From Rubrivirga sp046845755 (GTDB lineage Bacteria; Bacteroidota; Rhodothermia; Rhodothermales; Rubricoccaceae): a stretch of 64,000 nt of DNA. Every line of letters begins with the position of its first letter. The first letter of the stretch is position 1. Location of the stretch: NCBI RefSeq assembly GCF_046845755.1, contig NZ_CP177357.1, positions 4,103,369-4,167,368 on the forward strand, written 5' to 3'. The notes under the pieces are model-generated. The model made no database searches and was not told where the DNA came from. It was given only the letters and a program-made list of their open reading frames with translations. The translations under genes and the position numbers were made by a program. Positions 39,819 to 48,527 of this stretch are shown piece after piece.

Positions 39819-42233
39819 ATGGTCCGTCTCGCCCTCGGCTGCCTCGTGCTCGCCCTCGTCGCGTCTGGCGCCGGGGCGCAGGTCGTCAACGGGACCGTTA
39901 CCGACGCCGAGACGGGCGGGGCGCTGATCGGGGCGGCCGTCTATGCGCCTGCCTTCGCGCGGGGCACGACGACGAACGCCTACGGCCACTTCTCGCTGCC
40001 TCTGCCCGCCGACTCGGTCCGGCTCGTCGTGTCGATGGTGGGCTACGACCCCCTGCACGTCGGGACGTGGCAGGCGCGCCAGGGACGGCTCGACGTGGCG
40101 CTGCGGCCGCTCGCGCTGGGCGAGGTCGTCGTCGAGGCCGGGGCGGACCGGCCCGAGGACACGCCCCAACTCGGACAGGCGCGGCTGACGGGGCGCGACG
40201 TGATCGCACTCCCGGCCCTCCTGGGGGAGGCCGACGTGCTGAAAGCCGTGCAGTTGCTGCCGGGCGTCCGCGCGGGGCAGGAGGCGACGGCCGGGCTCTA
40301 CGTCCGCGGCGGCTCGCCCGACCAGACGCTCGTCTTGCTCGACGGCACGCCGCTCTACAACGCGGCCCACCTGTTCGGCTTCGTGTCGACGTTCAACGCG
40401 GACGCCGTCGAGCGCGTGGAGCTGACGAAGGGGGCGTACCCCGCGCGCTACGGCGGCCGGCTGGCGTCGGTCCTCGACGTGCGGCTACGCGACGGCGACC
40501 TGCAGCGGCACCGCCTCCAGGGGTCCGTCGGCGTCCTGTCGACGACGCTGCTGGCGGAAGGGCCGGTCGTGCCCGGCCGGCTGTCGGTCCTGGTGTCGGG
40601 GCGGCGGACACACATTGACCTGCTGGCGCAGCCCTTTATCGATCGCGCGAACGAGAGCGCTGAGGCGGCCGACCGCGCGACCGTCGACCCCAGCGTGGCG
40701 TTCCACGACGTCCACGCCAAGGTGCACTGGCGGCCGACGGCGCGCGACCGCGTGTACCTGAGCGTCTACCGGGGCGGCGACGCCTTCTCGTTTACCGCCG
40801 TCGACCCCGAGCTGGCGTGTGCGGATGGCGCGTGCGAGCGGACGGGCATCGAGACGGCGACCGGCGGCGCGCTCGACTGGGGCTCGACGACCGGCGCCGT
40901 CCGCTGGACGCACGCCCGGGGCCGCGCCTTCGCCGCGCTCACGCTCACCGCCAGCGACTACGGCTTCGACGTGGCCGTCACCTCCGACGAGGGCCGAGGC
41001 GGCCCCGACCCCGTGACCGCCGCCGCCGTCTACCGCTCCGCCATCCGCGACCTCGGCGGCCGCCTCGACGTGGACCTCGCGCTCGACCGCCACACGGTTC
41101 GCTTCGGCGGGTCCGTCACGCAGCACCGCTTCACACCCGGCGCGCTGTCGCTCTTGGGGGAGGAGGCCGCCGACGGCGTCCCGGCCGACACGACGCTCGG
41201 GGGCGGCGACACCGACGCCCTCGAGATCGGCGGCTACCTCAGCGACACCTGGCGCGCGGGGCCGCTGACGTTCGACTTCGGCGTCCACGCCGCGTTGTAC
41301 GCCGCCGGGCCGTACCGCTACCCGACCGCCGAGCCGCGCCTCTCGGCCGCGCTCCGCGTCCTCCGCCGGGTCTCACTCAAGGCCAGTTTCGCGACGGCCC
41401 AGCAGCCGGTCCACCTGTTGACGACGGGCGCCGGCATCGGCCTGCCTGCCGACCTGTGGGTGCCCGCCGACTCCGTCGGCCCGGAGCGCGGGACCCAGCT
41501 CGCGGCCGGGCTGGCGGGCTCGTCGGCCAGCGGGCGGACGACGTGGTCGGTCGAGGGCTATTGGCGCTCGATGCAGGGCTTGGTCGCGTACCGCGACGGC
41601 GCCGCGTTTACGTCGCCCTTCGACGACTGGCAGGAACTGGTGGTGACGGGCGAGGGGCGGAGCCGGGGGCTGGAGGTCTTGGTGGAGCACCGGGGCCCCC
41701 GCCTCCGCGCGTGGCTGGCGTACACCCTCGCGTCGAGCACGCGGCGCTTCGACGCCATCGCCGACGGCGCGTGGTTTCCGTACCGCTACGACCGCCGCCA
41801 CGACGTGTCCGCCGTCGCCAGCGTCCGCCTCTCGGCCCGGGTCGACGCCGCCGTGACGGCCGTCTACGGGACGGGCGACGCCGTCACGCTGCCCTCGGCG
41901 ACGTACGACGCGACGTACCTCTCGTCGGGCTCGATCGCGTACTGGGCCGCCTCCGTCCCGTCGTCGACCTCGGAGGTGGCCTACGGCCCTCGGAACGGGC
42001 ACCGCCTGCCGGCCTACAGCCGCGTCGACGTCGGGCTGACGTACTTCCTGCGCCGCGGCCCGCGCCCGCACGCCGTCGCGCTCCACGTCTACAACGCGCT
42101 CAACCGCAAGAACCCCTTCGTGACGTTGCTCGACGACCGGACGGACCCGGCGACGGGCGACACGCGCCAGCAGCTCGTGGGCATCTCCCTCTTTCCCATC
42201 CTGCCGTCGCTCTCCTACCGCTTCGCGCTGTGA
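39819..42233 (+). CDS. TonB-dependent receptor with carboxypeptidase-regulatory-like domain
   Basis: Outer-membrane transporter of 804 residues. The signal peptide is residues 1-22 (LALGCLVLALVASGAGAQ). A carboxypeptidase-regulatory-like domain (VVNGTVTDAETGGALIGAAV) covers about 23-105. The plug domain includes LLPGVRAGQEATAGLYVRGG, TLVLLDGTPLYNAAHLFG and GGRLASVLDVRLRDG. The remainder is barrel strands, ending LPSLSYRFAL. The next gene encodes a DUF4249 lipoprotein, the standard partner of this receptor class in Bacteroidota, so the pair likely forms one uptake unit. The substrate is unknown. The start at 39819 is chosen because the leader begins there; upstream in-frame sequence is intergenic repeat-like. 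Confidence 0.87.
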   Translation: MVRLALGCLVLALVASGAGAQVVNGTVTDAETGGALIGAAVYAPAFARGTTTNAYGHFSLPLPADSVRLVVSMVGYDPLHVGTWQARQGRLDVALRPLALGEVVVEAGADRPEDTPQLGQARLTGRDVIALPALLGEADVLKAVQLLPGVRAGQEATAGLYVRGGSPDQTLVLLDGTPLYNAAHLFGFVSTFNADAVERVELTKGAYPARYGGRLASVLDVRLRDGDLQRHRLQGSVGVLSTTLLAEGPVVPGRLSVLVSGRRTHIDLLAQPFIDRANESAEAADRATVDPSVAFHDVHAKVHWRPTARDRVYLSVYRGGDAFSFTAVDPELACADGACERTGIETATGGALDWGSTTGAVRWTHARGRAFAALTLTASDYGFDVAVTSDEGRGGPDPVTAAAVYRSAIRDLGGRLDVDLALDRHTVRFGGSVTQHRFTPGALSLLGEEAADGVPADTTLGGGDTDALEIGGYLSDTWRAGPLTFDFGVHAALYAAGPYRYPTAEPRLSAALRVLRRVSLKASFATAQQPVHLLTTGAGIGLPADLWVPADSVGPERGTQLAAGLAGSSASGRTTWSVEGYWRSMQGLVAYRDGAAFTSPFDDWQELVVTGEGRSRGLEVLVEHRGPRLRAWLAYTLASSTRRFDAIADGAWFPYRYDRRHDVSAVASVRLSARVDAAVTAVYGTGDAVTLPSATYDATYLSSGSIAYWAASVPSSTSEVAYGPRNGHRLPAYSRVDVGLTYFLRRGPRPHAVALHVYNALNRKNPFVTLLDDRTDPATGDTRQQLVGISLFPILPSLSYRFAL

Positions 42234-42249
42234 CCGTGGCCGCTCTCGC

Positions 42250-42480
42250 TCGTGTCCGCTCGGGACCTGCCGCTGCTGGCGGGGCCCGTCTGCTGGCGCC
42301 GGCCGGTCGGGACGGCAGCGGGGTGGGATGCTCGGCAGACCCCCCGCCTAAGCGCCCATCGCTGCGCTCCGAGGCGCTCAGGCGGCCCCCCTTGGCAAGG
42401 GGGACAGGCCGCGCGGCGTCGAGCGAGGCGAGCGGGGCCGCACCGCTGCTGGCGCGAGCCCAGCGTGCGGTGCGCCGCGC
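42250..42480. repeat. Dispersed intergenic repeat, copy 3
   Basis: The 272-bp gap between the TonB receptor and DUF4249 genes contains CTGCTGGCGGGGCCCG, CTGCTGGCGCC, CCCCCTTGGCAAGGGGG (a hairpin), GGACAGGCC and CTGCTGGCGCGAGCCC. These words are shared with the gaps near 21420, 25200 and 31200. No gene is seen. Its position inside a receptor-partner pair suggests a recent insertion. Confidence 0.5.
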
Positions 42481-42505
42481 GGACGGGGGGTGCGGGCGCC
42501 AGCGG

Positions 42506-43513
42506 ATGGGGCGCCTGCTCCTCGCGGCCCTGCTGGCGCTGGCGCTCGGGGCCTGCGACCTGTCGTCGGCGCTCGACATCGAGACGCCGGCCTACGAGCC
42601 GCAGACGACGGTCCGCGCCGTGTTCGAGGCCGGGCGGCCCGCGCGCGTCCGCGTGAGCGTCACGCGCGACCCGTACGCCGTCGACTCGGCCGGGTCGGGG
42701 CTGGCGCAGCGGCCCTCGCGCGTCGACGGCCGCGTGGTGCTCCTGCGCGACGGCGCGCTGGTCGAGGAGCTCCGCGCCGTCGAGCGGACGTGCTACAGTC
42801 GGCGGACGAGCCGGTGCGACGCGGCGACCGGCCAGACCGTTACGACGACCGAGGGCCCGTTCCCATGCGGCGTCTTCGTCGGGTCGGTGCCCATCGAGGC
42901 CGGGGCGACCTACACCGTCCGCGCCGAGATGCCCGGGCTGCCGTCGGCCGCGGCGACCGTCGCCGTCCCCGACCCGCCGACGGTCACGGCGACCCGTGTG
43001 GGCGGCGACCGCTGGCGCCTGCGCGTCCGCCTGACGGACCCGCCGGGCCCGGGCGACCGCTACGCGATGGCGCTGTACCGCGAGTTCGACCGGACGACGG
43101 TCTCGGTGTGCCTGCCCGGCGGGGCGATCGACACGTTGGTCGTCTTCCCGACCCCGCAGGTCTACCGGAGCGACTTCGCGACCGAGGACCCGGTCCTGCT
43201 CACCGGCTCGCGCGAGGCCGGCTCCTCGATCCACTTTGTGACCTTCCCCGACGACGCCTTCGACGGGGTCGCTCGCGACTTCGACATCGAGGCCGACGCC
43301 TTCGGCCGTCACCCCGGCGACACGGGCGCGGTCCGCGTCCAGGTCGCCGCGATCACGCCCGAGCTGTACGACGCCTTTCAGATCCTCAACTTCGACCTCG
43401 ACGAGAACCCGTTCGCCGAGCGCGCGGACCTGCCGCTCAACGTGACCGGCGGGGTCGGCCGCGTCGGCGGGGTGGCCACGGCGGAGGTCCGCTTTGCCGG
43501 GCCCGGTGGGTGA
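42506..43513 (+). CDS. DUF4249 family lipoprotein
   Basis: Predicted outer-membrane lipoprotein of 335 residues. The leader LLAALLALALGAC gives lipidated Cys17. DUF4249 features are an N-terminal beta-sandwich (TTVRAVFEAGRPARVRVSVTR; RVDGRVVLLRDGALVEELR), a second strand-rich domain (RWRLRVRLTDPPGPGDRYAM) and a C-terminal part with YDAFQILNFDLDENPF, which is typical of the family. Two cysteine pairs may form disulphides. In Bacteroidota the family is encoded beside TonB receptors, as here, and is thought to help them at the cell surface. A repeat-filled gap of 272 bp separates the two genes. Confidence 0.8.
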   Translation: MGRLLLAALLALALGACDLSSALDIETPAYEPQTTVRAVFEAGRPARVRVSVTRDPYAVDSAGSGLAQRPSRVDGRVVLLRDGALVEELRAVERTCYSRRTSRCDAATGQTVTTTEGPFPCGVFVGSVPIEAGATYTVRAEMPGLPSAAATVAVPDPPTVTATRVGGDRWRLRVRLTDPPGPGDRYAMALYREFDRTTVSVCLPGGAIDTLVVFPTPQVYRSDFATEDPVLLTGSREAGSSIHFVTFPDDAFDGVARDFDIEADAFGRHPGDTGAVRVQVAAITPELYDAFQILNFDLDENPFAERADLPLNVTGGVGRVGGVATAEVRFAGPGG

Positions 43514-43618
43514 CGACCGGGTCGGGAGCGGACCCGCGGAATGTCGGGGCCGAGGGCGCGCGCGGGCACGAAACGCCCGCGCGGCGCGTACTGCCGTCCC
43601 CTCTCCCGGACGCCCCCC

Positions 43619-44137
43619 ATGCCGACCTGCCCCCGCTGCGCCCTTCTCGCCGTCGCGCTCGCGTTTCTCGCCTTCTCGGGCTGCGACTCGAACAACCCCG
43701 GCCGCGACCTCGCGCTCATCGACGGCGTCTACTCACTCGAAGAGCTGACGTTCGACCCCGCTACCCAGGGCCTGCCGACGGCCGACCTCGGCGCCCGCCT
43801 CGACCTGACCGGCACCTCGCTCGAGGTGTTCGGCGACGACGACCAGGCGCTCCTGAGGGTCCGCTACCCCGACGCTCCGACGCGCCGCGTCGACCTCTCG
43901 GTGACGGCCTCGCGCGGGCGGGCCACCTTCACGGCCGTCGCCGAGGAGGACCGGGCCGACCTCGCCCAGCTGTTCCTCCCGGCCGACTTCGTGCTGACCT
44001 ACGAGGGCGAGTCGCCGCGCGTGCTCGGCAACGCCTTCGAGCGGACGGGCGTCGACCTCCAGGCCTTCGACCCGTCGCTCTACCAGGACCAGCGCAGCAA
44101 CCGGGGCACGCTCACCATCCGCTTCCGCCGGCCGTAG
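43619..44137 (+). CDS. Small lipoprotein, paralogue of 39114-39614
   Basis: Predicted lipoprotein of 172 residues. The leader has CPRC near its start and ends LAFLAFSGC, with lipidated Cys22 followed by DSNNP. The mature part keeps the motif order of the lipoprotein at 39114: YSLEELTFDPATQGL, TSLEVFGDDDQALLRVRY, ATFTAVAEEDRADLAQ, LFLPADFVLTYEG, FERTGVDLQAFDPSLYQ and GTLTIRFRRP. The two genes bracket the TonB/DUF4249 pair, which suggests a shared function or a segmental duplication. The family has no name that I know. A GC-rich repeat region separates it from the convergent receptor gene. Confidence 0.68.
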   Translation: MPTCPRCALLAVALAFLAFSGCDSNNPGRDLALIDGVYSLEELTFDPATQGLPTADLGARLDLTGTSLEVFGDDDQALLRVRYPDAPTRRVDLSVTASRGRATFTAVAEEDRADLAQLFLPADFVLTYEGESPRVLGNAFERTGVDLQAFDPSLYQDQRSNRGTLTIRFRRP

Positions 44138-44144
44138 CGGGCGA

Positions 44145-44312
44145 GGGACCGCGGACCGAAGACCGCAGACGGAGGGCCACCCGCTCGGCTCCGCCCGCCT
44201 CGGCGCCGAGGCCGAGGGCCGGCGGCACCGACTTGCGGGGGGCTCCCGAGTGACGAACTCCAACCGCGGTCCCCGGTCCGGCGTCCCCGGTCCGGCGTCC
44301 CCGGTCTGCGTC
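44145..44312. repeat. Tandem and inverted repeats between convergent genes
   Basis: The right side has a 14-bp unit, CCCCGGTCCGGCGT, repeated a little over twice and ending GGTCTGCGTCC. The left side has the complementary-type words GACCGCGGACCGAAGACC and GCAGACGG. The two sides can pair imperfectly across the gap. No coding potential. Probable bidirectional termination region. Confidence 0.55.
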
Positions 44313-46814
44313 CTAAAAGTCGACGCGGAAGCGGACGTTGAGGGAGCGGGGCGTCAGGCGCGTCGGGGCGGCCGTATAGATCCGGCGGTCGCCCGAGAAC
44401 TGCTCGATCCACGAGTACGCCACGGCGTTCGTCTGGTCGAACACGTTGAGCACCTCGACGGTCGCCAGCAGCTCCAGCGGTGCGCCGTTCGAGAAGTTGG
44501 CGAGCCGGAGCTTCTTGGTCGCGCCGAGATCGAACCGGAAGTAGCTCGGCAGCTCGATCCGGTTGCGCGGGCCCTCGACGAAGACGGAGATGGCGTTGAC
44601 CGACAGGTCCTCGTCGCGGGCCGGGGCCGTCGTCGGGATGCCCGACCCGTAGAGCGTCCGGATGTGCAGCGTCCAGGTGTCGTCGCCGGGGACGTAGTCC
44701 TGGACGAACATCGACAGGTTGTGGCGCCGGTCGGTCGGGCGGCGGATCCAGTCGCCGCCGCCGCGCGCGGCGAACTCGTCGAGCGTCTGCTCGTCCGTCG
44801 CCTCGGGCGTGTAGAACCGCTCCTTGGTGACCAGGAAGCCATAGTTGATCCAGCTCTCGCGGCCCGGCACCAGCTCGCCGCGCAGCTGGAGGTCGAGGCC
44901 GGCGGCGTAGCCCTCGGAGTCGTTCTCGGCCGAGTACACCACGCGGACGTTCTCGACGTCGTACGAGATGAGGTCCTCGAACCGCTTGGCATACGCCTCG
45001 GCGCGGAGCGAGAACCGGCGGCTCGGGAAAAACCGCTCCAGCCCGACGACGGCCTGCAAGGCACGCGGGCTGGCGACGTCGCCGTCGAGCGCGTTGAAGG
45101 CCGATGTGCCCGGGTCGGGGTCGCCGCGCAGCTCGCGGTACGTCGGCGCCTGGTGGTAGATGCCGAACGCGCCCGCGAGCGTGGTCACCGGCGACAGCGT
45201 GTACGAGAGCCCGAGACGCGGCGAGAGCGTCAGCTCCTCGTTGTAGGCGAAGTAGTCGGCGCGGACGCCCGGCGTGACGGTGAGTCGGCCGAGGCGGACG
45301 GCGTCCTCGGCCCACAGCGCGCCCTGGACCGACGAGAACGTGGTGTCGGCAACCAACTCGCGGACGTTGACTGTGACCTGGTCGCCCTCGTCGTTCTGAC
45401 CCGTGACGGCCGTGCTCTCGTTGATCTGGTCGACGAACGAGAACGTCCGGCCCTGCCAGCCCGCGTCGATGCTGTGCGGGCCGAGGCTGACGAGGTAGCG
45501 GCCCTGAGCGGTCAGGATGGTCTGCTGGATCTCATTCTGGGCGAGGTCGCGCTGCAGGGTCTGCCCTTCGAGCAGGCGGTCGAGGTCGGCCTGCGAGCCC
45601 TCGGGGCGTTGCTGGCGGCGGTAGAGCGAGGTCCGCGAGGTGACGTCGTAGGTCTCGAACTCGTCGATGGAGAAGACCGACACGCGGTGCTCGGCCTGGA
45701 CGGCCTCCCCAAACGTGCTGCTCAGCATCGCGCCGCCGAAGGCGATGTCGTAGCCGTCCTCCTCGATGCCCTCGAAGTCGCGCGCGACGGTCTGGACCAG
45801 GTTGGGGTAGATGCCGAACGTGGTCTCCTGCTGGCGCGGCGCGAGCCGGAAGCGGTGGCGCGCGTAGAGGCCGAGCCCGCGCAGCGTGTGGGTGTCGGAG
45901 AGCCGCCAGTCGAGCACGCCCTGGGCGTCGCGGAAGTCGGGGTCGTAGGCGCCGTCGAGCTCCTGGCCGGCGAAAAAGCGCTGGGGGCGGGCACTGCGGG
46001 CGGCGACCGCCAGCCCGACGCCCTCGCCGAGCGCGCCGCCGACCTGGGCGCCCGCGTCGAGCGTCGAGACGTAGGCCGTCCCGCTCGGGACACCCTCGGG
46101 CACGGCGTAGGTGGCGTCCAAGACGGACGCCAGCTTGCCGCCATAGCGGACCGGAAAGCCGCCGGCAAAGAGCGTCATCCGCGAGGTCAGGTCGCCGTTG
46201 ACGAGCCCGAGCCCCTCCTGCTCGCCCTGGCTGATCCGGAGGGGCCGGTAGATCTCGAAGCCGTCGATAAAGAACTGGTTTTCGTCGTAGCTCCCGCCGC
46301 GCACGGAGAAGCTGTTCGACAGCTCGTTCGACGACGTCACGCCGAGCTCCGTCTTGACGCCGCGGACGGCGTCGGCCATCGGCATGGGCATGTCGCGGAC
46401 GGTCCGGGGGTCGATGCGGGACACGCCCACCCCTCGCTCGGCCGCGCCCTCGACGGCCACGTCGCCGATCTCGCCGATCGCGACCGCGAGCACGGCGTCG
46501 TACCGCGTCGTGGCGCCGCGGCGGACGACGACGGTGTCGCGGACGGTCGTGTAGCCGACGAACGAGACGCGGATGGGGTACGTCCCCTCGGGGACCCGGA
46601 AGCCGTAGCGGCCGTCGCCGTCGGTGTTCGTGCCGAACGAGGTGCCCTCGATCAAGACGGACGCGGCGGGGACGGCGGCGGCGGCGTCGTCGGTGATGCG
46701 GCCGGTGAGCTCGCCCCAGACCTGGGCGCTGGCGCCCGCCGTGGAGGCGACGAGGGCACACGCCAACAGGGCGAAACGAAAGGCACCTGCGAGAGGCTGG
46801 ACAGAGACACGCAT
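44313..46814 (-). CDS. TonB-dependent receptor, plug domain type
   Basis: Outer-membrane transporter of 833 residues. The signal peptide is about residues 1-31 (FALLACALVASTAGASAQ). A carboxypeptidase-regulatory-like domain follows (GELTGRITDDAAAAVPAASV; YPIRVSFVGYTTVRDTVVV). The plug has NSFSVRGGSYDENQFFIDGF and GGFPVRYGGKLASVLDATY. The barrel ends RSLNVRFRVDF with a terminal Phe. It is close in type to the receptor at 39819 but is not adjacent to a DUF4249 gene. No specific substrate is suggested. The start at 46814 is placed at MRVSVQPL; an ATG 18 bp upstream is possible. It is divergent from the next gene, with promoter-like boxes for both directions in the gap. Confidence 0.87.
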   Translation of the reverse strand: MRVSVQPLAGAFRFALLACALVASTAGASAQVWGELTGRITDDAAAAVPAASVLIEGTSFGTNTDGDGRYGFRVPEGTYPIRVSFVGYTTVRDTVVVRRGATTRYDAVLAVAIGEIGDVAVEGAAERGVGVSRIDPRTVRDMPMPMADAVRGVKTELGVTSSNELSNSFSVRGGSYDENQFFIDGFEIYRPLRISQGEQEGLGLVNGDLTSRMTLFAGGFPVRYGGKLASVLDATYAVPEGVPSGTAYVSTLDAGAQVGGALGEGVGLAVAARSARPQRFFAGQELDGAYDPDFRDAQGVLDWRLSDTHTLRGLGLYARHRFRLAPRQQETTFGIYPNLVQTVARDFEGIEEDGYDIAFGGAMLSSTFGEAVQAEHRVSVFSIDEFETYDVTSRTSLYRRQQRPEGSQADLDRLLEGQTLQRDLAQNEIQQTILTAQGRYLVSLGPHSIDAGWQGRTFSFVDQINESTAVTGQNDEGDQVTVNVRELVADTTFSSVQGALWAEDAVRLGRLTVTPGVRADYFAYNEELTLSPRLGLSYTLSPVTTLAGAFGIYHQAPTYRELRGDPDPGTSAFNALDGDVASPRALQAVVGLERFFPSRRFSLRAEAYAKRFEDLISYDVENVRVVYSAENDSEGYAAGLDLQLRGELVPGRESWINYGFLVTKERFYTPEATDEQTLDEFAARGGGDWIRRPTDRRHNLSMFVQDYVPGDDTWTLHIRTLYGSGIPTTAPARDEDLSVNAISVFVEGPRNRIELPSYFRFDLGATKKLRLANFSNGAPLELLATVEVLNVFDQTNAVAYSWIEQFSGDRRIYTAAPTRLTPRSLNVRFRVDF

Positions 46815-46892
46815 GGGGAGCGGGGGGCTCAACCGGAGAGATTCAGGGCGTGTCGAACGGTCGATAGGCGGGGCGCGTGCGCAGGGGGACCG

Positions 46893-46902
46893 CCAAGATA
46901 CC
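46893..46902 (-). promoter_or_regulatory. Putative -10/-7 box (GGTATCTTGG)
   Basis: On the minus strand GGTATCTTGG lies about 80 bp before the TonB receptor start. The identical ten bases precede plsX at 62669-62678, which supports a real element. Confidence 0.5.
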
Positions 46903-46944
46903 GCGCGGCCGGGCCGGGGTCGTCCCGGACCGTGTGCCCCACCG

Positions 46945-46954
46945 GGTACCTTCG
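46945..46954 (+). promoter_or_regulatory. Putative -10/-7 box (GGTACCTTCG)
   Basis: The same ten bases as at 35877-35886, here 3 nt before the GTG at 46958. Usage would give a leaderless mRNA. It forms a divergent promoter pair with the box at 46893. Confidence 0.5.
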
Positions 46955-46957
46955 GCC

Positions 46958-47542
46958 GTGCCCCCCTCGTCCCCCCGTCTCTTTCGCGCCGCCGCCGCCG
47001 CCGTGCTCGACGCCGTCGCGCGGCGGACCGCTCCGCCGGTCGTCACCGATGTCCGCGACGACGGCCTGACGGCGCTGCCGGCGGCCGTGCTGGCGGAGCT
47101 CCACGAGCACGTGCTGGCGGCCGAGCGCGAGCGCGTGCCGGGCGTGCTCGTCGTGGCCGGCGACCCGCGGGGCGGGACGGCGGTCGTGGTGGCCGACGCC
47201 CGGATGACCTCGCGCGAGGTCCGCGTCTACGGCGTCGCCGACCGGGCGTCGCTAGCGGCGGCGCTCACCGCGCACGGCTTCCGCCCGGACGCCACGCGCG
47301 TGACGCTGCTCGATGGGTGGCCCGACGCCGCCGACGCCGAGCCGGTTGCCGTCGCGTACCTGGGGCGCCGCGCCGCCGGGCCCGCCCTCGCCCCGCTGGC
47401 GGCGCGGCTCGCGCCCGGCGGCGTGCTCGTCGTCGCGTCGTTCACGCCCGACGAGCGCCGCACCGTTGAGGCCGTCGCCCAGGCGCACGGGCTCGCGGTG
47501 GCGCGCAAGCCCCGGCGGCTGTCGCTGCGGCGGGAGGCGTAG
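46958..47542 (+). CDS. Putative class I methyltransferase-like protein
   Basis: A 194-residue protein of Ala-rich composition. The first half is helical (RLFRAAAAAVLDAVARR; LAELHEHVLAAERERVPGVLVVAGD) with a DPRGGTAVVVADARM turn. The last part, LAPLAARLAPGGVLVVASFTPDERRTVEAV, looks like the strand 5 region of SAM-dependent methyltransferases (LxPGGxLVV). A canonical SAM-binding GxGxG loop is not obvious, so catalytic ability is doubtful and the call is tentative; a TylF-like relative is one option. The GTG at 46958 is preferred because it abuts a promoter-like box. The convergent ChaN-like gene ends 19 bp beyond. Confidence 0.4.
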   Translation: MPPSSPRLFRAAAAAVLDAVARRTAPPVVTDVRDDGLTALPAAVLAELHEHVLAAERERVPGVLVVAGDPRGGTAVVVADARMTSREVRVYGVADRASLAAALTAHGFRPDATRVTLLDGWPDAADAEPVAVAYLGRRAAGPALAPLAARLAPGGVLVVASFTPDERRTVEAVAQAHGLAVARKPRRLSLRREA

Positions 47543-47560
47543 ACCGAGACTGTTCGAGAG

Positions 47561-48412
47561 TCAGCCGTCGCTGGCGGGCGCCGACGTCCGGATCACGAAG
47601 TCGTCGCCAGCGCCCGGCTCAGCGTCCGGGGCCATCGTGATCACGAGCACGCGCGCAGTCGGCGCCAGCCGGGCGAGGTGCTCGGGGATGCCGCGCCCGC
47701 CCGCGCTGTGGAAGCTCCCGTTGACGTGGACCACGAGCGCGCCGGGGTGGAGCGCCAGCGACTCGGCGATCTGCCACGCCATCGACGCGTCGCGCAGGTT
47801 CTGCGCCGCCAGCATCCCCTCGACCGACGGGCCCGACCCATGCGGCATCCCGTCCATTAGCTCGGTGAACGCCGTCGCGAGCGCGTCCGACGGCGGGGCC
47901 ACGACGGGCGCCAGCCACGCCCGGGCCGTCGCCGACAGCGTGTCCAAGACCGCGAGCCCGCCGCGCCGCGAGACAAGGCTCACGTAGCGCCCCGGCGCGT
48001 TCGTTCCGACGACCGCGTGGCCCTCGGCCTTCGCGAACTCGACGAGCGGCCGGTAGTCGCTCTCGTAGTTGCCCCACGGGCGGCCCGCCGCCAGCCAGTC
48101 GCGCTCGCGGACCAAGTCGGCGAGGTACTCGTCGAGCACGGGCTGCACGTCGGTCTCGACCATCTCGAGCGCCAGCACGAGGGGGCGGTCCGCCGACCGG
48201 GCACTGGCGCTGGCGGTCGCCAGCAGCTCGAGCTGGATGGCGTGCGCCGTCGCGTCGTCGTGCCGCTCCCCGAGGAAGACCACGTCGGCGTCCGCGATGG
48301 CGCCGCAGACCGCCGCCAGCTCGACCTGCGCGCCCCGGGCGTCGTACGCCTGGAAGGCGACCGAGTCCGGCGCGGCGGCGAAGAGGAGGGCGGCGGTGCA
48401 GAGCTCGATCAT
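47561..48412 (-). CDS. ChaN-like (DUF399) protein
   Basis: A 283-residue protein of the ChaN/haem-binding uptake (PF04187-type) family. The hallmark DADVVFLGERHDDATAH is near the N-terminus, with LALEMVETDVQPVLDEYL and a later ASMAWQIAESL and VVHVNGSFHSAGGRGIPEHL. Members such as Campylobacter ChaN are outer-membrane lipoproteins that bind heme. Here the leader is short and no clear lipobox is seen (IELCTAALLFAAAPDS has one Cys at position 5). The start at 48412 is the likeliest; an upstream in-frame ATG would add a Pro-rich stretch. A role in iron or heme handling is known for some family members only. Confidence 0.72.
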   Translation of the reverse strand: MIELCTAALLFAAAPDSVAFQAYDARGAQVELAAVCGAIADADVVFLGERHDDATAHAIQLELLATASASARSADRPLVLALEMVETDVQPVLDEYLADLVRERDWLAAGRPWGNYESDYRPLVEFAKAEGHAVVGTNAPGRYVSLVSRRGGLAVLDTLSATARAWLAPVVAPPSDALATAFTELMDGMPHGSGPSVEGMLAAQNLRDASMAWQIAESLALHPGALVVHVNGSFHSAGGRGIPEHLARLAPTARVLVITMAPDAEPGAGDDFVIRTSAPASDG

Positions 48413-48461
48413 GGCGAGGACTGGGGTGAGGGTCGTGGGAGGGCCCGCTTGTGGAGTGTGA

Positions 48462-48492
48462 GACGTGGGCGCGCGTCTCCGCGGCCCACGTC
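48462..48492. terminator. Inverted repeat downstream of the DEAD-box gene
   Basis: GACGTGGG and CCCACGTC pair perfectly (8 bp, 15-base loop) between the helicase stop (48528, minus strand) and the ChaN-like start. No T run follows. Possible factor-dependent terminator or operator. Confidence 0.4.
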
Positions 48493-48527
48493 CCACGCCC
48501 TACGGAGAGGCGCGTACCCGCGCGGGC

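Noticed and set aside
44250..47069. Very long open frame (939 codons) on the plus strand opposite the TonB receptor gene
   Set aside because: High-GC coding DNA leaves stop-free antisense frames. The translation is Arg/Ala/Gly/Val-rich without motifs, while the minus strand encodes a complete TonB receptor.
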